64,000 nucleotides of DNA from Blastomussa wellsi (lineage: Eukaryota > Cnidaria > Anthozoa > Scleractinia > Plerogyridae). The stretch lies in assembly GCA_947652115.1 (NCBI GenBank), contig OX393574.1, positions 13,228,888 to 13,292,887 on the forward strand, in the 5' to 3' direction. Position 1 is the stretch's first letter; every line of letters starts with the position of its first letter. Below are positions 13,241 to 25,100 of the stretch, piece by piece. The notes below the pieces were generated by a model. That model did not search any database and was not told the DNA's origin. It saw only the letters and a list, made by a program, of their open reading frames with translations. The position numbers and the translations under genes are program-made.

Positions 13241-15539
13241 AAGATCTTGGTTAGGGAAGATATTGGTTATGCAAGATCTTGGTTAGGAAAGATCTTGGTT
13301 ATGCAAGATCTTGGTTATGCAAGATCTTGGTTATCCAAGATCTTGGTTAGACAAGATAATGGTTATGCAAGATCTTGGTTAGGGAAGATCTTGGTTATGC
13401 AAGATCTTCGTTATGCAAGATCTTTGTTAAGGAAGGTCTTGGTTATGCAAGATCTTGGTTAGGGAAGATATTGGTTATGCAAGATCTTGGTTATGCAAGA
13501 TCTTGGTTATCCAAGATCTTGGTTAGGGAAGATCTTGGTTATGCAAGATCTTGGTTAGGGAATATCTTGGTTCGGGAAGATCTTGGTTATGCAAGATCTT
13601 TGTTATGCAAGTTCTTTGTTATGCAAGATCTTGGTTAGGCAAGATCTTGGTTAGGAAAGATCTTGGTTATGGAAGATCTTGGTTATGCAAGTTCTTGGTT
13701 ATGCAAGATCTTGGTTAGATAAGATCTTGGTTATGCAAGATCTTAGTTATGCAAGTTCTTGGTTATGCAAGATCTTGGTTCGGTAAGATCTTGGTTATGC
13801 AAGATCTTGGTTAGGCAAGATCTTGGTTATAAAGAATCTTGGTTATGCAAGTTCTTGGTTATGCAAGATCTTGGTTAGGGAAGATCTTGGTTATGCAAGA
13901 TCTTTGTTATGCAAGTTCTTTGTTATGTACGATCTTGGTTAGAGAATATCTTGGTTAGGGATGATCTTGGTTAGGCAAGATCTTGGTTATCAAGATCTTG
14001 GTTATGCAAGATCTTGGTTAGGCAAGATCTTGGTAAGGGAAGATCTTGGTTATGCAAGATCCTTGTTAGGGAAGATCTTGGTTATGAAAAATCTTGGTTA
14101 GGCAAGATCTTGGTTATGCAAGATCTTGGTTAGGGAAGATCTTGGTTATGCAAGATCTTGGTTATGCAAGATCTTTGTTATCCAAGATCTTGGTTAGGGA
14201 AGATCTTGGTTATGCAAGATTCTGGTTATGCAAATTGTTGGTTATGCAAGATCTTGGTTATCCAAGATCTTGGTTAGGGAAGATCTTGGTTATGCAAGAT
14301 CCTGGTTATGCAAGTTGTTGGTTATGCAAGTTGTTGGTTTTGCAAGATCTTGGTTAGGCAATATCTTGGTAAGGGAAGATCTTGGTTATGCAAGATCCTT
14401 GTTAGGGAAGATCTTGGTTACGCAAGATCTTGGTTATGCAAGATCTTGGTTATGCAAGATCTTGGTTAGATAAGATCTTGGTTATGCAAGATCTTGGTTA
14501 TTCAAGTTCTTGGTTATGTAAGATCTTGGTTCGGAAAGATCTTTGTTCGGGAAGATCTTGGTTATGCAAGATCTTGGTTAGGCAAGATCTTGGTTATTTA
14601 AGATCTTGGTTAGGAAAGATCTTGGTTATGGAAGATCTTGGTTAGATAAGATCTTGGTTATGCAAGATCTTGGTTAGGGAAGATATTGGTTATGCAAGAT
14701 CTTGGTTAGGAAAGATCTTGGTTATGCAAGATCTTGGTTATGCAAGATCTTGGTTATCCAAGATCTTGGTTAGGCAAGATAATGGTTATGCAAGATCTTG
14801 GTTAGGGAAGATCTTGGTTATGCAAGATCTTCGTTATCCAAGATCTTTGTTAAGGAAGGTCTTGGTTATGCAAGATCTTGGTTAGGGAATATCTTGGTTC
14901 GGGAAGATCTTGGTTATGCAAGATCTTTGTTATGCAAGTTCTTTGTTATGCAAGATCTTGGTTAGGAAAGATCTTGGTTATGGAAGATCTTGGTTATGGA
15001 AGATCTTGGTTATGCAAGTTCTTGGTTATGCAAGATCTTGGTTAGATAAGATCTTGGTTATGCAAGATCTTAGTTATGCAAGTTCTTGGTTATGCAAGAT
15101 CTTGGTTCGGTAAGATCTTGGTTATGCAAGATCTTGGTTAGGCAAGATCTTGGTTATGAAGAATCTTGGTTATGCAAGTTCTTGGTTATGCAAGATCTTG
15201 GTTAGGGAAGATCTTGGTTATGCAAGATCTTTGTTATGCAAGTTCTTTGTTATGTACGATCTTGGTTAGAGAATATCTTGGTTAGGGATGATCTTGGTTA
15301 GGCAAGATCTTGGTTATCAAGATCTTGGTTATGCAAGATCTTGGTTAGGCAAGATCTTGGTAAGGGAAGATCTTGGTTATGCAAGATCCTTGTTAGGGAA
15401 GATCTTGGTTATGAAAAATCTTGGTTAGGCAAGATCTTGGTTATGCAAGATCTTGGTTAGGGAAGATCTTGGTTATGCAAGATCTTGGTTATGCAAGATC
15501 TTTGTTATCCAAGATCTTGGTTAGGGAAGATCTTGGTTA

Positions 15540-16230
15540 TGCAAGATTCTGGTTATGCAAATTGTTGGTTATGCAAGATCTTGGTTATCCAAGATCTTGG
15601 TTAGGGAAGATCTTGGTTATGCAAGATCCTGGTTATGCAAGTTGTTGGTTATGCAAGTTGTTGGTTTTGCAAGATCTTGGTTAGGCAATATCTTGGTAAG
15701 GGAAGATCTTGGTTATGCAAGATCCTTGTTAGGGAAGATCTTGGTTACGCAAGATCTTGGTTATGCAAGATCTTGGTTATGCAAGATCTTGGTTAGATAA
15801 GATCTTGGTTATGCAAGATCTTGGTTATTCAAGTTCTTGGTTAGGGAAGATCTTGGTTATGCAAGATCTTGGTTATGCAAGATCTTTGTTATCCAAGATC
15901 TTGGTTAGGGAAGATCTTGGTTATGCAAGATTCTGGTTATGCAAATTGTTGGTTATGCAAGATCTTGGTTATCCAAGATCTTGGTTAGGGAAGATCTTGG
16001 TTATGCAAGATCCTGGTTATGCAAGTTGTTGGTTATGCAAGTTGTTGGTTTTGGAAGATCTTGGTTAGGCAATATCTTGGTAAGGGAAGATCTTGGTTAT
16101 GCAAGATCCTTGTTAGGGAAGATCTTGGTTACGCAAGATCTTGGTTATGCAAGATCTTGGTTATGCAAGATCTTGGTTAGATAAGATCTTGGTTATGCAA
16201 GATCTTGGTTATTCAAGTTCTTGGTTATGT
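15540..16230 (+). repeat. Nested 384-bp (24-unit) tandem pair
   Basis: The marker GCAAATTGTTGG followed by a TTATCC spacer and a double AAGTTGTTGG starts at 15,555 and again at 15,939, with the same flanks, an exact 384-bp step. The same 384-bp pair recurs in later blocks at 17,538/17,922, 18,466/18,850 and 20,593/20,977, while 14,228 and 22,304 stand alone. Between 17,922 and 18,466 the step is 544 bp (34 units). The variable number of these inserts accounts for much of the length difference between the surrounding blocks. Confidence 0.88.
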
Positions 16231-17519
16231 AAGATCTTGGTTCGGAAAGATCTTTGTTCGGGAAGATCTTGGTTATGCAAGATCTTGGTTAGGCAAGATC
16301 CTTGTTAGGGAAGATCTTGGTTACGCAAGATCTTAGTTATGCAAGATCTTGGTTATGCAAGATCTTGGTTAGGGAAGATCTTGGTTATGCAAGATCTTGG
16401 TTATGCAAGATCTTGGTTATGCAAGATCTTTGTTATCCAAGATCTTGGTTAGGGAAGATCTTGGTTATGCAAGATTCTGGTTATGCAAATTGTTGGTTAT
16501 GCAAGATCTTGGTTATCCAAGATCTTGGTTAGGGAAGATATTGGTTATGCAAGATCTTGGTTAGGCAAGATCTTGGTTATTTAAGATCTTGGTTAGGAAA
16601 GATCTTGGTTATGGAAGATCTTGGTTAGATAAGATCTTGGTTATGCAAGATCTTGGTTAGGGAAGATATTGGTTATGCAAGATCTTGGTTAGGAAAGATC
16701 TTGGTTATGCAAGATCTTGGTTATGCAAGATCTTGGTTATCCAAGATCTTGGTTAGGCAAGATAATGGTTATGCAAGATCTTGGTTAGGGAAGATCTTGG
16801 TTATGCAAGATCTTCGTTATGCAAGATCTTTGTTAAGGAAGGTCTTGGTTATGCAAGATCTTGGTTAGGGAATATCTTGGTTCGGGAAGATCTTGGTTAT
16901 GCAAGATCTTTGTTATGCAAGTTCTTTGTTATGCAAGATCTTGGTTAGGAAAGATCTTGGTTATGGAAGATCTTGGTTATGGAAGATCTTGGTTATGCAA
17001 GTTCTTGGTTATGCAAGATCTTGGTTAGATAAGATCTTGGTTATGCAAGATCTTAGTTATGCAAGTTCTTGGTTATGCAAGATCTTGGTTCGGTGAGATC
17101 TTGGTTATGCAAGATCTTGGTTAGGCAAGATCTTGGTTATGAAGAATCTTGGTTATGCAAGTTCTTGGTTATGCAAGATCTTGGTTAGGGAAGATCTTGG
17201 TTATGCAAGATCTTTGTTATGCAAGTTCTTTGTTATGTACGATCTTGGTTAGAGAATATCTTGGTTAGGGATGATCTTGGTTAGGCAAGATCTTGGTTAT
17301 CAAGATCTTGGTTATGCAAGATCTTGGTTAGGCAAGATCTTGGTAAGGGAAGATCTTGGTTATGCAAGATCCTTGTTAGGGAAGATCTTGGTTATGAAAA
17401 ATCTTGGTTAGGCAAGATCTTGGTTATGCAAGATCTTGGTTAGGGAAGATCTTGGTTATGCAAGATCTTGGTTATGCAAGATCTTTGTTATCCAAGATCT
17501 TGGTTAGGGAAGATCTTGG

Positions 17520-19150
17520 TTATGCAAGATTCTGGTTATGCAAATTGTTGGTTATGCAAGATCTTGGTTATCCAAGATCTTGGTTAGGGAAGATCTTGGT
17601 TATGCAAGATCCTGGTTATGCAAGTTGTTGGTTATGCAAGTTGTTGGTTTTGCAAGATCTTGGTTAGGCAATATCTTGGTAAGGGAAGATCTTGGTTATG
17701 CAAGATCCTTGTTAGGGAAGATCTTGGTTACGCAAGATCTTGGTTATGCAAGATCTTGGTTATGCAAGATCTTGGTTAGATAAGATCTTGGTTATGCAAG
17801 ATCTTGGTTATTCAAGTTCTTGGTTAGGGAAGATCTTGGTTATGCAAGATCTTGGTTATGCAAGATCTTTGTTATCCAAGATCTTGGTTAGGGAAGATCT
17901 TGGTTATGCAAGATTCTGGTTATGCAAATTGTTGGTTATGCAAGATCTTGGTTATCCAAGATCTTGGTTAGGGAAGATCTTGGTTATGCAAGATCCTGGT
18001 TATGCAAGTTGTTGGTTATGCAAGTTGTTGGTTTTGCAAGATCTTGGTTAGGCAATATCTTGGTAAGGGAAGATCTTGGTTATGCAAGATCCTTGTTAGG
18101 GAAGATCTTGGTTACGCAAGATCTTGGTTATGCAAGATCTTGGTTATGCAAGATCTTGGTTAGATAAGATCTTGGTTATGCAAGATCTTGGTTATTCAAG
18201 TTCTTGGTTATGTAAGATCTTGGTTCGGAAAGATCTTTGTTCGGGAAGATCTTGGTTATGCAAGATCTTGGTTAGGCAAGATCCTTGTTAGGGAAGATCT
18301 TGGTTACGCAAGATCTTAGTTATGCAAGATCTTGGTTATGCAAGATCTTGGTTAGGGAAGATCTTGGTTATGCAAGATCTTGGTTATGCAAGATCTTGGT
18401 TATGCAAGATCTTTGTTATCCAAGATCTTGGTTAGGGAAGATCTTGGTTATGCAAGATTCTGGTTATGCAAATTGTTGGTTATGCAAGATCTTGGTTATC
18501 CAAGATCTTGGTTAGGGAAGATATTGGTTATGCAAGATCCTGGTTATGCAAGTTGTTGGTTATGCAAGTTGTTGGTTTTGCAAGATCCTGGTTAGCCAAT
18601 ATCTTGGTAAGGGAAGATCTTGGTTATGCAAGATCCTTGTTAGGGAAGATCTTGGTTACGCAAGATCTTGGTTATGCAAGATCTTGGTTATGCAAGATCT
18701 TGGTTAGATAAGATCTTGGTTATGCAAGATCTTGGTTATTCAAGTTCTTGGTTAGGGAAGATCTTGGTTATGCAAGATCTTGGTTATGCAAGATCTTTGT
18801 TATCCAAGATCTTGGTTAGGGAAGATCTTGGTTATGCAAGATTCTGGTTATGCAAATTGTTGGTTATGCAAGATCTTGGTTATCCAAGATCTTGGTTAGG
18901 GAAGATCTTGGTTATGCAAGATCCTGGTTATGCAAGTTGTTGGTTATGCAAGTTGTTGGTTTTGCAAGATCTTGGTTAGGCAATATCTTGGTAAGGGAAG
19001 ATCTTGGTTATGCAAGATCCTTGTTAGGGAAGATCTTGGTTACGCAAGATCTTGGTTATGCAAGATCTTGGTTATGCAAGATCTTGGTTAGATAAGATCT
19101 TGGTTATGCAAGATCTTGGTTATTCAAGTTCTTGGTTATGTAAGATCTTG
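17520..19150 (+). repeat. Fourfold nested sub-repeat inside the longest block
   Basis: The block starting at 16,653 is the longest of the series (2,639 bp) and holds four copies of the GCAAATTGTTGG sub-repeat, at 17,538, 17,922, 18,466 and 18,850. The second-to-third interval is 544 bp because an extra stretch with GGTTCGGAAAG, CTTTGTTCGGG and a TCCTTGTTAGGG unit lies between them. The copies are almost identical. This fits an unequal exchange between two 384-bp pairs, adding 656 bp (41 units) relative to the 1,983-bp block. Confidence 0.82.
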
Positions 19151-22100
19151 GTTCGGAAAGATCTTTGTTCGGGAAGATCTTGGTTATGCAAGATCTTGGT
19201 TAGGCAAGATCTTGGTTATTTAAGATCTTGGTTAGGAAAGATCTTGGTTATGGAAGATCTTGGTTAGATAAGATCTTGGTTATGCAAGATCTTGGTTAGG
19301 GAAGATATTGGTTATGCAAGATCTTGGTTAGGAAAGATCTTGGTTATGCAAGATCTTGGTTATGCAAGATCTTGGTTATCCAAGATCTTGGTTAGGCAAG
19401 ATAATGGTTATGCAAGATCTTGGTTAGGGAAGATCTTGGTTATGCAAGATCTTCGTTATGCAAGATCTTTGTTAAGGAAGGTCTTGGTTATGCAAGATCT
19501 TGGTTAGGGAATATCTTGGTTCGGGAAGATCTTGGTTATGCAAGATCTTTGTTATGCAAGTTCTTTGTTATGCAAGATCTTGGTTAGGCAAGATCTTGGT
19601 TAGGAAAGATCTTGGTTATGGAAGATCTTGGTTATGCAAGTTCTTGGTTATGCAAGATCTTGGTTAGATAAGATCTTGGTTATGCAAGATCTTAGTTATG
19701 CAAGTTCTTGGTTATGCAAGATCTTGGTTCGGTAAGATCTTGGTTATGCAAGATCTTGGTTAGGCAAGATCTTGGTTATGAAGAATCTTGGTTATGCAAG
19801 TTCTTGGTTATGCAAGATCTTGGTTAGGGAAGATCTTGGTTATGCAAGATCTTTGTTATGCAAGTTCTTTGTTATGTACGATCTTGGTTAGAGAATATCT
19901 TGGTTAGGGATGATCTTGGTTAGGCAAGATCTTGGTTATCAAGATCTTGGTTATGCAAGATCTTGGTTAGGCAAGATCTTGGTAAGGGAAGATCTTGGTT
20001 ATGCAAGATCCTTGTTAGGGAAGATCTTGGTTATGAAAAATCTTGGTTAGGCAAGATCTTGGTTATGCAAGATCTTGGTTAGGGAAGATCTTGGTTATGC
20101 AAGATCTTGGTTATGCAAGATCTTTGTTATCCAAGATCTTGGTTAGGGAAGATCTTGGTTATGCAAGATTCTGGTTATGCAAATTGTTGGTTATGCAAGA
20201 TCTTGGTTATCCAAGATCTTGGTTAGGGAAGATCTTGGTTATGCAAGATCCTTGTTAGGGAAGATCTTGGTTATGCAAGATCTTGGTTAGATAAGATCTT
20301 GGTTATGCAAGATCTTGGTTATTCAAGTTCTTGGTTATGTAAGATCTTGGTTCGGAAAGATCTTTGTTCGGGAAGATCTTGGTTATGCAAGATCTTGGTT
20401 AGGCAAGATCCTTGTTAGGGAAGATCTTGGTTACGCAAGATCTTAGTTATGCAAGATCTTGGTTATGCAAGATCTTGGTTAGGGAAGATCTTGGTTATGC
20501 AAGATCTTGGTTATGCAAGATCTTGGTTATGCAAGATCTTTGTTATCCAAGATCTTGGTTAGGGAAGATCTTGGTTATGCAAGATTCTGGTTATGCAAAT
20601 TGTTGGTTATGCAAGATCTTGGTTATCCAAGATCTTGGTTAGGGAAGATATTGGTTATGCAAGATCCTGGTTATGCAAGTTGTTGGTTATGCAAGTTGTT
20701 GGTTTTGCAAGATCTTGGTTAGCCAATATCTTGGTAAGGGAAGATCTTGGTTATGCAAGATCCTTGTTAGGGAAGATCTTGGTTACGCAAGATCTTGGTT
20801 ATGCAAGATCTTGGTTATGCAAGATCTTGGTTAGATAAGATCTTGGTTATGCAAGATCTTGGTTATTCAAGTTCTTGGTTAGGGAAGATCTTGGTTATGC
20901 AAGATCTTGGTTATGCAAGATCTTTGTTATCCAAGATCTTGGTTAGGGAAGATCTTGGTTATGCAAGATTCTGGTTATGCAAATTGTTGGTTATGCAAGA
21001 TCTTGGTTATCCAAGATCTTGGTTAGGGAAGATCTTGGTTATGCAAGATCCTGGTTATGCAAGTTGTTGGTTATGCAAGTTGTTGGTTTTGCAAGATCTT
21101 GGTTAGGCAATATCTTGGTAAGGGAAGATCTTGGTTATGCAAGATCCTTGTTAGGGAAGATCTTGGTTACGCAAGATCTTGGTTATGCAAGATCTTGGTT
21201 ATGCAAGATCTTGGTTAGATAAGATCTTGGTTATGCAAGATCTTGGTTATTCAAGTTCTTGGTTATGTAAGATCTTGGTTCGGAAAGATCTTTGTTCGGG
21301 AAGATCTTGGTTATGCAAGATCTTGGTTAGGCAAGATCTTGGTTATTTAAGATCTTGGTTAGGAAAGATCTTGGTTATGGAAGATCTTGGTTAGATAAGA
21401 TCTTGGTTATGCAAGATCTTGGTTAGGGAAGATATTGGTTATGCAAGATCTTGGTTAGGAAAGATCTTGGTTATGCAAGATCTTGGTTATGCAAGATCTT
21501 GGTTATCCAAGATCTTGGTTAGGCAAGATAATGGTTATGCAAGATCTTGGTTAGGGAAGATCTTGGTTATGCAAGATCTTCGTTATGCAAGATCTTTGTT
21601 AAGGAAGGTCTTGGTTATGCAAGATCTTGGTTAGGGAATATCTTGGTTCGGGAAGATCTTGGTTATGCAAGATCTTTGTTATGCAAGTTCTTTGTTATGC
21701 AAGATCTTGGTTAGGCAAGATCTTGGTTAGGAAAGATCTTGGTTATGGAAGATCTTGGTTATGCAAGTTCTTGGTTATGCAAGATCTTGGTTAGATAAGA
21801 TCTTGGTTATGCAAGATCTTAGTTATGCAAGTTCTTGGTTATGCAAGATCTTGGTTCGGTAAGATCTTGGTTATGCAAGATCTTGGTTAGGCAAGATCTT
21901 GGTTATGAAGAATCTTGGTTATGCAAGTTCTTGGTTATGCAAGATCTTGGTTAGGGAAGATCTTGGTTATGCAAGATCTTTGTTATGCAAGTTCTTTGTT
22001 ATGTACGATCTTGGTTAGAGAATATCTTGGTTAGGGATGATCTTGGTTAGGCAAGATCTTGGTTATCAAGATCTTGGTTATGCAAGATCTTGGTTAGGCA

Positions 22101-25100
22101 AGATCTTGGTAAGGGAAGATCTTGGTTATGCAAGATCCTTGTTAGGGAAGATCTTGGTTATGAAAAATCTTGGTTAGGCAAGATCTTGGTTATGCAAGAT
22201 CTTGGTTAGGGAAGATCTTGGTTATGCAAGATCTTGGTTATGCAAGATCTTTGTTATCCAAGATCTTGGTTAGGGAAGATCTTGGTTATGCAAGATTCTG
22301 GTTATGCAAATTGTTGGTTATGCAAGATCTTGGTTATCCAAGATCTTGGTTAGGGAAGATCTTGGTTATGCAAGATCCTGGTTATGCAAGTTGTTGGTTA
22401 TGCAAGTTGTTGGTTTTGCAAGATCTTGGTTAGGCAATATCTTGGTAAGGGAAGATCTTGGTTATGCAAGATCCTTGTTAGGGAAGATCTTGGTTACGCA
22501 AGATCTTGGTTATGCAAGATCTTGGTTATGCAAGATCTTGGTTAGATAAGATCTTGGTTATGCAAGATCTTGGTTATTCAAGTTCTTGGTTATGTAAGAT
22601 CTTGGTTCGGAAAGATCTTTGTTCGGGAAGATCTTGGTTATGCAAGATCTTGGTTAGGCAAGATCTTGGTTATTTAAGATCTTGGTTAGGAAAGATCTTG
22701 GTTATGGAAGATCTTGGTTAGATAAGATCTTGGTTATGCAAGATCTTGGTTAGATAAGATCTTGGTTATGCAAGATCTTGGTTATGCAAGTTCTTGGTTA
22801 TGCAAGATCTTGGTTCGGGAAGATCTTGGTTATGCAAGATCTTGGTTATGCAAGTTCTTCGTTATGTAAGATCTTGGTTCGGGAAGATATTGGTTCGGGA
22901 AGATCTTGGTTATGCAAGATCTTGGTTAGGCAAGGTCTTGGTTATGCAAGATCTTGGTTAGGAAAGATCTTGGTTATGGAAGATCTTGGTTAGATAAGAT
23001 CTTGGTTATGCAAGATCTTGGTTAGATAAGATCTTTGTTATGCAAGATCTTGGTTATGCAAGTTCTTGGTTATGCAAGATCTTGGTTAGGGAAGATCTTG
23101 GTTATGCAAGATCTTTGTTAGGGAAGATCTTGGTTATGAAAAATCTTGGTTAGGCAAGATCTTGGTTATGCAAGATCTTGGTTAGGCAAGATCTTGGTTA
23201 TGCAAGATCTTGGTTAGGGAAGATCTTGGTTAGGGATGATCTTGGTTAGGCAAGATCTTGGTTATCAAGATCTTGGTTATGCAAGATCTTGGTTAGGCAA
23301 GATCTTGGTAAGGGAAGATCTTGGTTATGCAAGATCCTTGTTAGGGAAGATCTTGGTTATGAAAAATCTTGGTTAGGCAAGATCTTGGTTATGCAAGATC
23401 TTGGTTAGGGAAGATCTTGGTTATGCAAGATCTTGGTTAGGGAAGATCTTGGTTATGCAAGATCTTGGTTATGCAAGATCTTGGTTTTCCAAGATCTTGG
23501 TTAGGGAAGATCTTGGTTATGCAAGATTCTTGTTATGCAAATTGTTGGTTATGCAAGATCTTGGTTATGCAAGATCTTGGTTATGCAAGATCTTGGTTAG
23601 GGAAGATCTTGGTTATGCAAGATCTTGGTTATGCAAGATCTTGGTTATCCAATATCTGAGTTAGGGAAGATCTTGGTTATGCAAGATCCTGGTTATGCAA
23701 GTTGTTGGTAATGCAAGTTTTTGGTTATGCAAGATCTTGGTTAGGCAAGATCTTGGTAAGGGAAGATCTTGGTTATGCAAGATCCTTGTTAGGAAAGATC
23801 TTGGTTATGCAAGATTTTGGTTAGGCAAGATCTTGGTTATGCAAGATCTTGGTCAGGGAAGATCTTGGTTATGCAAGTTTTTTGTTATGCAAGATCTTTG
23901 TTTGGGAAGATCTTGGTTATGCAAGATCTTGGTTAGGGAAGATCTTGGTTATGCAATATCTTGGCTAGGCAAGATCTTGGTTCGGGAAGATCTTGGTTAT
24001 GCGAGATCTTGGTTCGTGAAGATTTTGGTTATGCAAGATCTTGGTTCGGGAAGATCTTGGTTAGGGAAGATCTTGGTTATGCAATATCTTGGTTAGGGAA
24101 GATCTTGGTTATGCAATATCTTGGCTAGGCAAGATCTGGGTTATTCAATATCTTGGCTAAGCAAGATCTTGGTTCGGGAAGATCTTGGTTATGCAAGATC
24201 TTGGTTAGGGAAGATCTTGGTTACGCAATATCTTGGCTAGACAAGATCTTGGTTCGGGAAGATCTTGGTTATGCAAGATCTTGGTTTTTGAAGATCTTGG
24301 TTATCCAAGATCTTGGTTCGGGAAGATCTTGGTTAGGGAAGCTCTTGGTTATTCAAGATCTTGGTTAGGCAAGATCTTTGTTATGCAAGATCTTGGTTAT
24401 CCAAAATCCTGGTTAGGCAAGATAATGGTTATGCAAGATCTTGGTTAGGGAAGATCTTGCTTATTGAAGATCTTGGTTATGCAAGTTCTTAGTTATGCAA
24501 GATCTTGGTTAGGGTAGATCTTGGTTATGCAAGATCTTGGTTAGGGAAGATCTTGGTTATGCAATATCTTGGCTAGGCAAGATCTTGGTTCGGGAAGATC
24601 TTGGTTATGCAAGATCTTGGTTCGGGAAGATCTTGGTTATGCAAGATCTTGGTTATGCAAGATGTTGGTTAGGGAAGATCTTGCTTATGCAAGATCTTGG
24701 TTATGCAAGATCTTGGTTAGGGAAGATCTTAGTTATGCAAGATCTTGGTTAGGCAAGATCTTGGTTAGGAAAGATCTTGGTTAGGCAAGATTTTGGTTAT
24801 GCAAGATCTTGGTTAGGAAAGATCTTGGTTAGGGAAGATCTTGGTTATGCAAGATGTTTTTTATGCAAGTTCTTGGTTATGAAAGATCTTGGTTAAGGAA
24901 TATCTTGGTTAGGAATGATCTTGGTTAGGCAAGATCTTGGTTATCAAGATCTTGGTTATGCAAGATCTTGGTTAGGCAAGATCTTGGTAAGGGAAGATCT
25001 TGGTTATGCAAGATCCTTGTTAGGGAAGATCTTAGTTAGGCAAGATCTTGGTTAGGCAAGATCTTGGTTATGCAAGATCTTGGTTAGGCAAGATCTTGGT

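Larger units (their letters stand above)
13241..22750 (+). repeat. Five-block higher-order repeat region (1.4-2.6-kb blocks, near identical)
   Basis: The same marker segment (spacers in the order AGGGAAGATATTGG, TTATGC, TTAGGA, then AGACAAGATAATGG or AGGCAAGATAATGG) begins at 13,247, 14,670, 16,653, 19,292 and 21,419. Block lengths are 1,423, 1,983, 2,639 and 2,127 bp, plus a partial last block of about 1.33 kb. Each length equals a multiple of 16 minus one, because every block carries exactly one 15-bp unit with spacer GGTTATC (for example near 15,315 and 17,298, exactly 1,983 bp apart). Lengths differ between blocks by 144, 512 or 656 bp, all whole units. Inside the blocks I found only scattered substitutions, such as TTATCC for TTATGC near 14,835 and GGTGAG for GGTAAG near 17,095. 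Confidence 0.9.
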
